11,402 bases of DNA from Candidatus Hydrogenedentota bacterium (GCA_003552485.1 PUMX01000290.1:1-11402), one strand, 5' to 3'. Positions 1-7,636 are shown, numbered from the stretch's first letter. Program-made: numbers and translations. Notes: generated by a model not told the origin, from the letters alone.

Positions 1-1
1 C

Positions 2-2449
2 CTCATAGTGCGGAACGGCCGTTTTGACGCAGTGACTCCCACAATGCTGTTGACCGGATTCCTGCTCGTGTCGGCAGTGGGAATCATCGCCACCGTCGAA
101 CTCAACGCGACCTACCGGAATCTCATCTATTGGGCGGGGTACGCCTGTGTTTTTGTGTTGGCGGCTAACGCGCTTCGCACCCGGCTCGCCGTGGGCATTG
201 TGGTGGGCGCGTTCTTGCTCGTATCCCTTGCTGAAGTCATCTGGAGTCTGGTGCATTTCTATTACGTGTTGCCTTTTGTCCGGTGGCAAGTCGCGCAAGA
301 TCCCGAAATGCTCACCAGAGCTTTCGATCCGCAAGATCTAGGAGCGGAGCTTATTCATCGATTGCAAGTAAACCGGGCCTTCGGCACGTTGTTACACCCC
401 AATGCATTGGGCGCGTTCGTTGCGATGGGCATACCTTGCGCCTTGGGTTCCGCGATTTACAGTTGGCGGCGTTGGCGCGAACGGGTGAAAAGCCCGGCCC
501 GTACTGATTCGCCGGGCAGCCGGGGCGCGGAAACGAAGGGCGACAGCGAAGATTTTCGCGTGCGCCTATCTCTGTGGGTGGGCGTCTTCACCTGGATGAT
601 TCTGTTCATGGTGTTCTACGTCGTCGTGACCTTCATCGAGAGCATTGAGTTCACCAACCAAGGTTGGGTCCATAACGCGGTGCTGCGCAACGCGCTTATC
701 TGGGTGGTCCCTATCGTGCTCGCCGCAGTCCCGTTTTGGTTGATTCGGCAGCATGGCGCTCATTATTGCTGGATGGTTTTGCGCCCGTACTTGCTTGGTT
801 TCTTGCTTGCCGTTCAGGCGCTGACGCTCTGGTTAACGTACAGCCGCGGCGCCATGCTGGGGCTTGCCGCAGCGATGGTTGTAGCCGGAGGCATTGGTTA
901 TCTGGCCGTGCGTCGCGTGGGTTGGGCGCGTATCATGACCACGCTGGCGATGGCGCTTATCAGCATGACGGCGTTTTATGGAGTCACACCGCCTGATGCC
1001 TGGGCAGATGGCGCCGAGCCTGCTGCAGTGGACAGGGACGCGCCTCCCGGTTCGCCGGGCCAGGACACTGCGCTCGAGGGGCTGGGTCTCACGCTAAGTG
1101 ACCTGGCGGATCCCGTTACGCTCGGTCTGCGCTGGACATACTGGCGCACTGGCTGGATGATGGCCGCGGATAATCTGTGGAGCGGCGTGGGACTGGGCAA
1201 CTTCGCCGTGGTGTATCCGAACTACCAGTATCTCGGCGCCGGCGACGTGCGTATGGCCCACAATGATTATCTCCAGGTCTTGTCTGAAACCGGCGTCGTC
1301 GGGTTTGCGCTCTTTGTCGGATTCTGGGGATATGTTGTGATTGTCGGCGCCAGGTCGGTTATCCGGACATTTCCCCGGCCCCAAGGCTGGGCGTTGCTTG
1401 GCCTCTATGGGGGGCTCCTTGCGTTTCTGTTTCATTCCTTCGTGGATTTCAACTTCTATAATCCCACGCTGGCGACCTTGGTCTACGCCCTCGCTGGTGG
1501 TTTCCTGGCTTTCTGCCGGATAGAGAACCCCAGGCCGGCCCGGCTGGGGCGTATTCCACACGCCGTCATCGCCGTGGCGTTGCTCGTTGTAGCGGCCGCG
1601 GCCAGCGCCATGGCCGTCAATGTATGGCGCGCGGACGTTCAGTTACCCGATGAGCGCGAGGAAATGGATGCGTTTCAGGCGGCCGAGTACTTGTTGCAAC
1701 TAACGGATGATCCGCGCGACGATTCGGAAGCGATTCCACTGGAATCCTTGGCCATGTTGATACCGCATCGCGAGGATATCGAGGAGTTTGGCGCCATCAT
1801 GATCCCCGTCGAGGTTGGCGGACGGGTTACGTATCAACGTGTACGCCCCCATATGGAGGTTCCCGTGTCGCAATTGCGGCAAGGCGTTGTGCAGGTCCAG
1901 CGTCCTCGGGCCGTCAAACCGATCTTGCGGGAAGCCATTCACGAACAGATTGGCCGGCTTAAGAGTTCTGACGCCGTGTTTCCGCATAATCCCGAAACGG
2001 CGTCTACGATCTCGCTGTGGTACGAGACGCTTGCGCGGGCGGCTGAGACGCCCGAGCAACGCCATCAGGCGGCCCTTAGCGCGCTGGGTTGGGCGGAACG
2101 AGCCGTCGATCGCAGTCCGCGCCAAGCCGGACTGCGGCGTCATTACGCCGATATTCTCTGGCGTTGCGGGGATAGCGAAACCGGCGTGACCGCCATGGAG
2201 TACTATCGCAGATCGGTTGGCGAATACCGACGGGCCTGTGAGTTGTATCCGACTTCGCCGGAGATCTGGCGGGCTTACGCTCAGGCGTTGAACGAATTCG
2301 GCCGTTTGAAAACGGAGCAAGACGAGCGAGCCGAAGGCGAGCAGTATGTGGAACAGGCCGAGAAGGCCATGGAGTATGCCCGTTATCTGGAGGAATACCG
2401 TGGGATGGCGCCTGAACCGCCCCCCGAACACATGGATATGCCGCTGTGA
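2..2449 (+). CDS. O-antigen ligase/polymerase-like membrane protein with C-terminal helical-repeat tail, 5' end cut by window
   Basis: Likely an inner-membrane glycosyl polymerase/ligase of the O-antigen ligase (Wzy/WaaL) superfamily. About 13 hydrophobic segments lie in residues 12-540, numbered from the GTG at 8. Superfamily landmarks are visible: HPN at 130-132 beside a membrane segment, SRG at 279-281 ending a transmembrane helix, and a large loop carrying AHNDYLQ with His418 (the conserved ligase histidine) followed by an E-TGVVG turn. After the last membrane segment (about 517-538) comes a soluble domain of about 270 residues. Residues about 675-800 of it are Ala/Tyr/Arg-rich paired helices resembling tetratricopeptide repeats, probably periplasmic. 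The frame has no stop back to base 2, and the first visible helices match what are usually the third and fourth, so the true start is probably upstream. The last bases overlap aroQ (GTGA). The family is fairly sure. The glycan substrate, and whether it ligates, polymerises or glycosylates protein, cannot be told. Confidence 0.82.
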   Translation, partial: LIVRNGRFDAVTPTMLLTGFLLVSAVGIIATVELNATYRNLIYWAGYACVFVLAANALRTRLAVGIVVGAFLLVSLAEVIWSLVHFYYVLPFVRWQVAQDPEMLTRAFDPQDLGAELIHRLQVNRAFGTLLHPNALGAFVAMGIPCALGSAIYSWRRWRERVKSPARTDSPGSRGAETKGDSEDFRVRLSLWVGVFTWMILFMVFYVVVTFIESIEFTNQGWVHNAVLRNALIWVVPIVLAAVPFWLIRQHGAHYCWMVLRPYLLGFLLAVQALTLWLTYSRGAMLGLAAAMVVAGGIGYLAVRRVGWARIMTTLAMALISMTAFYGVTPPDAWADGAEPAAVDRDAPPGSPGQDTALEGLGLTLSDLADPVTLGLRWTYWRTGWMMAADNLWSGVGLGNFAVVYPNYQYLGAGDVRMAHNDYLQVLSETGVVGFALFVGFWGYVVIVGARSVIRTFPRPQGWALLGLYGGLLAFLFHSFVDFNFYNPTLATLVYALAGGFLAFCRIENPRPARLGRIPHAVIAVALLVVAAAASAMAVNVWRADVQLPDEREEMDAFQAAEYLLQLTDDPRDDSEAIPLESLAMLIPHREDIEEFGAIMIPVEVGGRVTYQRVRPHMEVPVSQLRQGVVQVQRPRAVKPILREAIHEQIGRLKSSDAVFPHNPETASTISLWYETLARAAETPEQRHQAALSALGWAERAVDRSPRQAGLRRHYADILWRCGDSETGVTAMEYYRRSVGEYRRACELYPTSPEIWRAYAQALNEFGRLKTEQDERAEGEQYVEQAEKAMEYARYLEEYRGMAPEPPPEHMDMPL

Positions 2450-2880
2450 ACATACTTGTTGTACATGGACCCAACCTTAACATGCTCGGCAAGCGTGAGC
2501 CGGGGGTATACGGCCACGCCACCCTGGAAGAAATCGACGCCATGCTCGCTAAAGAAGCCGAGCGCATGGGGATGGAGCTGAAGACCTTTCAGTCCAATAG
2601 TGAAGGAGCGCTGGTGACCGCCATCCAAGAGGCCATGGGCTGGGCGGATGTGCTAATCATCAACCCGGGCGCTTATACCCACACAAGCGTCGCGCTGCGT
2701 GACGCGATCGCGGGCGCCGGTATTCCCACTATCGAAGTGCATCTTTCCAATGTGCATGCGCGCGAGGCTTTTCGGCATCACTCCTACATTGCCCCAGTGG
2801 CGAAAGGCCAGATCATGGGGTTCGGCGCCGAGAGTTACCGTTTGGCGTTATTGGCCGCCAAGGAGGTAGTTGGGCCATGA
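2446..2880 (+). CDS. aroQ: 3-dehydroquinate dehydratase, type II
   Basis: Catalyses trans-dehydration of 3-dehydroquinate to 3-dehydroshikimate, the third step of the cytosolic shikimate pathway to chorismate. The 144-residue length is normal for the dodecameric type II enzyme. The N-terminus has the diagnostic GPNLNMLGKREP (8-19) with lid Arg17 and catalytic Tyr22. Asn73 lies in INPGAYTHTS. Catalytic His99 lies in EVHLSN, followed by AREAFRHHS (105-113) with Arg110. The start is the GTG at 2446, which overlaps the preceding stop by four bases; it puts the family's invariant N-terminus exactly in place, and no strong Shine-Dalgarno is seen. The 3' end overlaps the peptidase start (ATGA). A type I enzyme (AroD) is unrelated in sequence and is excluded. 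Chorismate from this route feeds the trpE/trpG products encoded further along. Confidence 0.97.
   Translation: MNILVVHGPNLNMLGKREPGVYGHATLEEIDAMLAKEAERMGMELKTFQSNSEGALVTAIQEAMGWADVLIINPGAYTHTSVALRDAIAGAGIPTIEVHLSNVHAREAFRHHSYIAPVAKGQIMGFGAESYRLALLAAKEVVGP
2860..2867 (+). promoter_or_regulatory. Strong Shine-Dalgarno inside the aroQ 3' end
   Basis: AAGGAGGT lies nine bases before the ATG at 2877, within the last codons of aroQ. It is the best anti-16S match in the left half of the window. It supports that ATG as the peptidase start and independent loading of ribosomes despite the ATGA overlap. Confidence 0.75.
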
Positions 2881-3959
2881 ATGTTGAACAACGGCTGACC
2901 GACCTGCGCGCCCGTTTAAATGAACGCGAGTATGCTGCGTTCGTGAGTCTTTCTCCGGCCACAAACCAGTATCTCGCGGATTTCCGCGGAACCACCTCGG
3001 CCATCATTGTTACGCCGGACGAAGCCCGCTTCCTTTGTGACTTCCGTTACACGGAGCAGGCGCAAGAGCAAGTAAAGGGCGACTATGTCATTGAAGAGAT
3101 CAAGGGGAGCTTTGTCAAACGGGTGGGCGAACGGTTGGCCGCGATGGGCGTCAAGCCGGTGGCCTTTGAGCCGCAATACATGTCTGTCGACCAATTGCGC
3201 GCGCTTGAATCCGCCGCGGACACCGAGTTCATGCCCGATAACGCGCTTGTTTCGGCGTTGCGCATGGTTAAGGATGCAGGCGAAATAGCCCAATTGCGCG
3301 AGGCCTCGGCGCTGGCCGAGGGTGTTCTGGCTGACCTCAAAGCTGAATTGCGCGAAGGTTTGACCGAGCGGGAGCTTGCGGCGCGTTTCGAGTATGAGTT
3401 CAAGCGCCGGGGCGCGTCGGGGGCTTCGTTTGACACCATTGCGTTGTTTGGATCGCGTAGTTCGCTGCCGCATGGCGAACCGGGAGACCGCGCTCTTACC
3501 GAGGGCGACGTGGTCCTTTTGGACTTCGGGTGCCGGCTGAACGGCTATTGTTCAGACTTGACACGGACTTATGCGTTCGGTACGATACCGCCATCTTGGT
3601 TTCAAGCCATCTACGATCTTACCCTGACCGCTCAACGAAACGCGTTGGAAAGCTTGCGGGCAGGCGTTTCTTGCAGGGATGTGGATGCGGCCGCCCGCGA
3701 CATCATCTCAGACGCGGGTTACGGTTCTCATTTTGGTCACGGCTTAGGCCACGGAGTGGGTATCGAGATTCACGAGGGGCCGCGCCTCAATCCCGAATCT
3801 GACGTTACACTGGAAGCGGGGATGGTGGTAACCGTCGAGCCGGGAGTGTACTTGCCGGATCAGGGGGGCGTCCGGATTGAAGACCTCGTCGCCGTCACCG
3901 AAGACGGTTGTGACATTCTCAGCAGCACGCCAAAGGAATTGGAACTCATTACAACATGA
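2877..3959 (+). CDS. Xaa-Pro aminopeptidase / aminopeptidase P family (M24B)
   Basis: A cytosolic two-metal peptidase predicted to remove an N-terminal residue preceding proline (YqhT/PepP type). The 360-residue length is typical of the short bacterial form. Residues 1 to about 130 are the creatinase N-terminal domain, and about 135-355 the pita-bread catalytic domain. All five metal ligands are present with family spacing: Asp216 (LLDFG), Asp227 (SDLTRTY), His292 (HGLGHGVG), Glu321 (VEPGVY) and Glu335 (RIEDLV). His288 in the same HG-GH block is the usual proton-shuttle partner. It overlaps aroQ upstream and efp downstream by ATGA. This neighbourhood matches Bacillus yqhS-yqhT-efp, which supports Xaa-Pro peptidase over methionine aminopeptidase. 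A dipeptidase (PepQ-like) specificity cannot be excluded, so no symbol is given. Confidence 0.93.
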   Translation: MNVEQRLTDLRARLNEREYAAFVSLSPATNQYLADFRGTTSAIIVTPDEARFLCDFRYTEQAQEQVKGDYVIEEIKGSFVKRVGERLAAMGVKPVAFEPQYMSVDQLRALESAADTEFMPDNALVSALRMVKDAGEIAQLREASALAEGVLADLKAELREGLTERELAARFEYEFKRRGASGASFDTIALFGSRSSLPHGEPGDRALTEGDVVLLDFGCRLNGYCSDLTRTYAFGTIPPSWFQAIYDLTLTAQRNALESLRAGVSCRDVDAAARDIISDAGYGSHFGHGLGHGVGIEIHEGPRLNPESDVTLEAGMVVTVEPGVYLPDQGGVRIEDLVAVTEDGCDILSSTPKELELITT

Positions 3960-4516
3960 TTTCGACAGCCGATTTTCGCAATGGCATGGTTATTGTTCAG
4001 GACGGCGATCTCATGGAGATCGTGGAATTCCAGCACGTGAAGCCCGGTAAAGGGGGCGCGTTTGTACGGACGAAGTTGCGCAACGTGCTGACAGGCCGCG
4101 TGATCGAGAAGACCTTTCGCGCCGGGGAGCGCATGGAAGAAGCGCGGCTCGAGGAGCAGCCCTATCAATTCCTCTACAGCGATGGTGACCTCTATCACTT
4201 TATGCACCGCGACACCTACGAGCAAATCGCCGTGGGCGCCGATGTGGTGGGAGACAAGAAGAACTGGCTCAGAGAGAACCAGGCAGTCGGCCTTGTGTTT
4301 TATAAGGGCAAGGTGATGGAGCTGCGGTTGCCGTTGCAAGTAGAATTGCAGGTAACGCAATGCGACCCCGGCGTGCAGGGGGATCGCAGCACGGGCGGTA
4401 CAAAGTCCGCTACCCTCGAAACGGGGGCCGTCATCCAAGTGCCGCTTTTTCTTAACGAAGGGGAGCTTGTGCGGGTGGATACGCGTACCGGCGAGTACAT
4501 CGAACGCGCTGGCTAG
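3956..4516 (+). CDS. efp: Translation elongation factor P
   Basis: EF-P binds between the ribosomal P and E sites and relieves stalling at consecutive prolines. The 186-residue length is standard. An N-terminal KOW-like domain (1 to about 64) carries the tip loop KPGKGGA, with Lys32 at the position that is post-translationally modified in lysine-type EF-Ps. Two OB domains follow. The C-terminal signature ATLETG...VPLF...EGE..RVDTRTGEY is intact. The Lys32 loop differs from the arginine (EarP-rhamnosylated) type, but no modifying enzyme (EpmA/EpmB or YmfI type) is encoded in the window. The ATG overlaps the peptidase stop (ATGA) with only a weak GGA upstream, so coupling to the previous gene is likely. 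The pairing of a proline peptidase with a polyproline translation factor is conserved in Bacillus. It is not the EpmA-independent paralogue YeiP, judging by the standard loop. Confidence 0.97.
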   Translation: MISTADFRNGMVIVQDGDLMEIVEFQHVKPGKGGAFVRTKLRNVLTGRVIEKTFRAGERMEEARLEEQPYQFLYSDGDLYHFMHRDTYEQIAVGADVVGDKKNWLRENQAVGLVFYKGKVMELRLPLQVELQVTQCDPGVQGDRSTGGTKSATLETGAVIQVPLFLNEGELVRVDTRTGEYIERAG

Positions 4517-4550
4517 CCCCGCACGGCCAAAGAAGGGCAACGGAACCTAC

Positions 4551-4557
4551 GGAGAGG
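4551..4557 (+). promoter_or_regulatory. Ribosome-binding site of accB
   Basis: GGAGAGG lies seven bases before the ATG at 4565, in the 48-base efp-accB gap. This fixes the accB start. No promoter or terminator is convincing in the gap, so accB probably continues the efp transcript. Confidence 0.7.
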
Positions 4558-4564
4558 TGGCCCT

Positions 4565-5029
4565 ATGGACATCGAACAACTCCGGGAGCTGATTCAAGTG
4601 TTTGAGGAATCGAGCCTCTGGGAAATCGAGATTGAGGAATCCGGCCGGCGGGTTTGCTTGAAGAAGGGCCAGCCCGTCTCTACCACGGTGACGTCTTTGC
4701 ATGCGCCTCACCAATCGGACGCATCGACGCCAACGTCAACGCACTCCTACGAGCCGATCCAGCACACTTCCGCCGGTGAAGACAACGGGCTGGTAACCAT
4801 CAACTCGCCAATGGTCGGCGTGTTCTACGCCGCTCCCGCGCCGGAGGAGCCGCCCTTTGTCAAGCCCGGCGATACGGTGACCGAGAACCAGACGGTGTGC
4901 ATTGTTGAGGCGATGAAGCTGATGAATGAAGTCACCGCCAAATGTTCGGGCACCGTTGAAAAAGTGCTGGTTGAAAATGGCGAGCCCGTGGAATATGGGC
5001 AGCCGCTTTTCGCTGTGCGCGTAGCTTAG
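4565..5029 (+). CDS. accB: Acetyl-CoA carboxylase biotin carboxyl carrier protein
   Basis: BCCP carries carboxybiotin between biotin carboxylase (AccC) and carboxyltransferase (AccA/AccD) in the first committed step of fatty-acid synthesis. The 154 residues show the usual layout. The N-terminal helical segment (MDIEQLRELIQVFEES) is followed by a short conserved strand (EIEIEESGRRVCLKK). A Thr/Ser/His/Pro-rich flexible linker covers about 38-75. The biotinyl domain (about 78-154) contains VEAMKLMNEV with biotinylated Lys118. The GTVEKVLVENGEPVEYGQPLF ending is typical. Only seven to fifteen bases separate it from accC, depending on the accC start, and together they form the standard accBC operon. 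accA and accD are not in the window. Identification is secure. Confidence 0.97.
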   Translation: MDIEQLRELIQVFEESSLWEIEIEESGRRVCLKKGQPVSTTVTSLHAPHQSDASTPTSTHSYEPIQHTSAGEDNGLVTINSPMVGVFYAAPAPEEPPFVKPGDTVTENQTVCIVEAMKLMNEVTAKCSGTVEKVLVENGEPVEYGQPLFAVRVA

Positions 5030-5044
5030 TCCGGGTTGACGCCA

Positions 5045-6388
5045 ATGTTTCGACGTGTATTGATCGCTAACCGGGGGGAAATCGCCGTCCGCATCATTCG
5101 CGCGTGCCGCGAAGCCGGCGTGACCTCGATTGCCGTGCATTCTGACATCGATCACGAGTGTCTGCATGCTTCCCTGGCCGACGAGAGCATCTGTATAGGA
5201 CCGGCGAGTTCTTCGGAAAGCTATCTACATATCCCCAGCCTTATTGCGGCTGCCGAGATCTGCGATGCCCAAGCTATCCACCCGGGCTACGGTTTTCTTG
5301 CCGAAAGTTCCAAGTTCGCCAACATTTGCCGCGAGTGCAACATCCGGTTTATTGGCCCAAGCCCGGAAACTATCGCGCTCAGCGGCGATAAGGCTGCTTG
5401 TCTCCGCCGTGTGCGCGAAGCGGGCGTGCCGACCGTGCCCGGCAGTGAAGGGGTAGTCACGGAACCCGAGGAAGCTCAGCGCATCGCGCATGAGATTGGC
5501 TTCCCTGTGCTTGTGAAGGCTTCGGCGGGCGGCGGCGGCAAAGGAATGCGCATCGCGCATAACGACGTCACGCTTAAAAACGCCGTTTCCATGGCGACCC
5601 ACGAGGCGCAAGCGGCGTTTGGCGATCCTGGCGTCTATATCGAGAAGTTTCTCGATGACGCCCGCCACATCGAGTTTCAGATTCTGGCCGATCATCATGG
5701 CCGTGTGATATCGCTTGGCGAACGGGAATGCACCATCCAGCGCCGGCACCAGAAGATGATTGAAGAAACGCCCAGCACGGCATTGAGCGGTTCGCTGCGG
5801 GCTAAGATGGCGAAGGCGGCGATCCGGGCCGCTAAGGCGATCGAGTATACCAACGCCGGCACTGCCGAGTTCTTGCTCGGGCCCGACAATCAGTTCTACT
5901 TCATTGAGTTCAACGCGCGCATTCAAGTAGAGCATCCTGTCACCGAAGAGGTGACCGGTATCGACTTGGTGAAGGAGCAGCTCCGTCTGGCCGCGAATGA
6001 GCCGTTGGGCTACAGCCACGCCCGGCCCACCGGCTGCGCCATCGAAGCGCGGGTATGCGCCGAAGACGCTGACAACAACTTCATGCCCTGCGCCGGCGAA
6101 GTCGGCCGTTGCCATATGCCGAACGGGCCAGGCGTTCGCGTGGACAGTCATCTCTTTTCCGGATACACTATACCCCGCTATTATGATTCGATGATGGCCA
6201 AGGTTATTGCCCGCGGCGCGGATCGCACCGAGGCTATCAATCGGCTGGGCAGCGCATTGGATGAGTTTACGACCGAGGGCGTCAAGAACACGGCGCGGCT
6301 GTGCGCGCGCATCATTCGCAGCGACAGCTTCCGCCGCGGCGACCTGAGTCCGAAGCTCATCGACAGTTTCCTTTCCAAGCCGAAATGA
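5045..6388 (+). CDS. accC: Acetyl-CoA carboxylase, biotin carboxylase subunit
   Basis: ATP- and bicarbonate-dependent carboxylation of the biotin on AccB. At 447 residues from the ATG at 5045 it is the usual length. The N-terminal domain begins MFRRVLIANRGEIAVRI. The ATP-grasp part carries the glycine loop at 162-165 followed by Lys166 (GGGGKGMR), QRRHQKMIEE with Lys237, and the catalytic block EFNARIQVEHPVTE with Glu288 and Arg292, which match the E. coli numbering. An in-frame TTG at 5036 would add three residues (MTP). I prefer the ATG because family members begin M-F/L at this point and GGG at 5033-5035 is nine bases away, although this Shine-Dalgarno is weak. Direct adjacency to accB makes AccC much likelier than a pyruvate or propionyl carboxylase subunit. 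EFNA replaces the commoner EMNT before Arg292. Confidence 0.97.
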   Translation: MFRRVLIANRGEIAVRIIRACREAGVTSIAVHSDIDHECLHASLADESICIGPASSSESYLHIPSLIAAAEICDAQAIHPGYGFLAESSKFANICRECNIRFIGPSPETIALSGDKAACLRRVREAGVPTVPGSEGVVTEPEEAQRIAHEIGFPVLVKASAGGGGKGMRIAHNDVTLKNAVSMATHEAQAAFGDPGVYIEKFLDDARHIEFQILADHHGRVISLGERECTIQRRHQKMIEETPSTALSGSLRAKMAKAAIRAAKAIEYTNAGTAEFLLGPDNQFYFIEFNARIQVEHPVTEEVTGIDLVKEQLRLAANEPLGYSHARPTGCAIEARVCAEDADNNFMPCAGEVGRCHMPNGPGVRVDSHLFSGYTIPRYYDSMMAKVIARGADRTEAINRLGSALDEFTTEGVKNTARLCARIIRSDSFRRGDLSPKLIDSFLSKPK

Positions 6389-6413
6389 TCGCCGGACTTA
6401 GAGGGCGCGTGTG

Positions 6414-6782
6414 ATGACGGATTCCATTGCGCTGGGTAAGCAGGAAGTCGCCCTTATGGTGTACGCCAAGGCGGCGGCCCATGAGACCCAGCGTCAAGAT
6501 GGCGTGGTGCGCATGAACGCTGGGTTTTCCGGGCGATTCGGCATGGCCAAGGTTCCGGGGATCGGCGCCCGCCTCGAAGAAGATGGCAGTCTGCAGATTG
6601 ACATCTCGGTCGTCGTGCGCTACGGGACCGATTTGCGAACGCTGGGGCCGGCCATCCAAGAAGCCGTGTTGAGCGGCATTCGCCGTATGTCTGACCAGCC
6701 AGTGAGCCAGATAAACGTGTATGTGGCCGATATCGAATTCCCCAATGGCGCGCCGGAGCCCGGTCCGGCCAAGAGGAGCTAG
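6414..6782 (+). CDS. Asp23/Gls24 (YqhY-type) envelope stress response protein
   Basis: A small cytosolic Asp23/Gls24 (DUF322) protein of 122 residues. The family fold is seen as an N-terminal helix with QEVALMVYAKAAAHET, the DGVVRMN turn at 29-35, a glycine-rich segment (37-51), the strand QIDISVVVRYG (61-71), a helix (72-92) and the closing strand QPVSQINVYVADIEF (95-109). These proteins oligomerise and in staphylococci are tethered to the membrane by AmaP. In Bacillus the homologue YqhY sits directly after accB-accC and is genetically linked to acetyl-CoA carboxylase activity. It occupies the same place here, and the next gene encodes an AmaP-like anchor. The start is the ATG at 6414, eight bases after GAGGG (6401-6405). 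A GTG at 6411 immediately upstream is possible but too close to that site. Biochemical function is unknown. Confidence 0.87.
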   Translation: MTDSIALGKQEVALMVYAKAAAHETQRQDGVVRMNAGFSGRFGMAKVPGIGARLEEDGSLQIDISVVVRYGTDLRTLGPAIQEAVLSGIRRMSDQPVSQINVYVADIEFPNGAPEPGPAKRS

Positions 6783-6790
6783 CGCCCGTC

Positions 6791-7636
6791 ATGAGGCTGA
6801 TTCAACGCATTATGCAACGCGTGGCTTGCGCGGGCGCCTTACTGGGGGGGCTGATTCTGGCCCTTGCCTGGTTGCCGGGTTTTTCCGCGCTCGCCTCCCA
6901 AATTGGGAATTTCTACGGCGATGCGGAAAACTGGCGTGTGCTCAGTATGCAGGTGATTACGGGTATCTTGCTTGCCGCCGTGGGCGGGCTGGCCTTGTGG
7001 CCGCTTGATGGGTGGGGCCGTCGCCGTCGCCGTCTTGTGTTTCCTTGTGCGCATGGGGAAGTGAGCATACAACTGCGATCTATAGAAGACACGCTCACCC
7101 GTGAGGTCGGCGCGCTGCCCGAAGTACGCAAGATTCACGTCCAAGTGCTGCCCTCCGTCGATCCGCGTAAAGTGGCGATCCGCGCCGATGTGGTCCTGCG
7201 GAAAGGGCTTGGGAGCAGCGCGCCGGAATTGGCGGACAGCGTCAACAAGTCGTTGGAAGACCTTGCGAAGAATATTTTTGGCGTGGAGGAAGTTACGTAC
7301 GTCAAGCTACGGGTTGACGACATCGTCCTCGAAGGCGGACGCGACCGCGGAAAGGTCGTCGAGCAGGACGAGGAAGTCCCGGAAGAGGCCGCCGCTGATG
7401 AAGAGACCACTGAAGCGGGTGAATCTGAGCAGGCTCCCGAACCGGCGCCGGCCGAGACGGAGAACGATTGGCGGGAGATGCCCGGAGCGGTGTTCACTGA
7501 GTCCCTGCCCGCCGATGATGATGAGAACAACGTTTTCGATCCAGCTCGCGCCAATATGGACGAGACCGATGAAGATGCCAGCGAATCCGGGGATGCTGGC
7601 GAAACGGAGGAGGAAGGGGAGACGCGGGCCCCGTAA
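6791..7636 (+). CDS. AmaP-like membrane anchor with long acidic C-terminal tail
   Basis: Predicted membrane protein of 281 residues. Two hydrophobic segments (about 11-34 and 52-73) are followed by the positively charged RRRRR (77-81), which places the rest in the cytoplasm. Residues about 85-182 form an alternating strand/helix domain: HGEVSIQLRSIEDTLTREV, then KIHVQVLP, KVAIRADVVLRKG, a helix, and VTYVKLRVDDIVLE. This is the pattern of AmaP and of the Asp23 domain itself. The tail (191-281) is low complexity: by my count 35 of 91 residues are Asp or Glu, with three Arg and no Lys. In Firmicutes AmaP holds Asp23 at the membrane, and the immediately preceding Asp23 gene supports that role. 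AGAGGAG (6772-6778), about 12 bases upstream, is the ribosome site. The tail is likely disordered and its partner unknown. The assignment rests on topology, domain pattern and context. Confidence 0.75.
   Translation: MRLIQRIMQRVACAGALLGGLILALAWLPGFSALASQIGNFYGDAENWRVLSMQVITGILLAAVGGLALWPLDGWGRRRRRLVFPCAHGEVSIQLRSIEDTLTREVGALPEVRKIHVQVLPSVDPRKVAIRADVVLRKGLGSSAPELADSVNKSLEDLAKNIFGVEEVTYVKLRVDDIVLEGGRDRGKVVEQDEEVPEEAAADEETTEAGESEQAPEPAPAETENDWREMPGAVFTESLPADDDENNVFDPARANMDETDEDASESGDAGETEEEGETRAP

Noticed and set aside
1700..2431. 243-codon open frame on the - strand opposite the ligase tail
   Set aside because: Antisense to a continuous, coherent coding frame. Its Arg/Pro/His-rich composition has no family signature.
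5036..5044. TTG start for accC
   Set aside because: It would add three residues (MTP) before the family-standard MF start at 5045 and is a rarer start codon. Kept only as an alternative.
5225..6151. 308-codon open frame on the - strand opposite accC
   Set aside because: It lies wholly antisense to a clearly conserved gene, and its translation shows no recognisable domain. It is a by-product of third-position GC bias.
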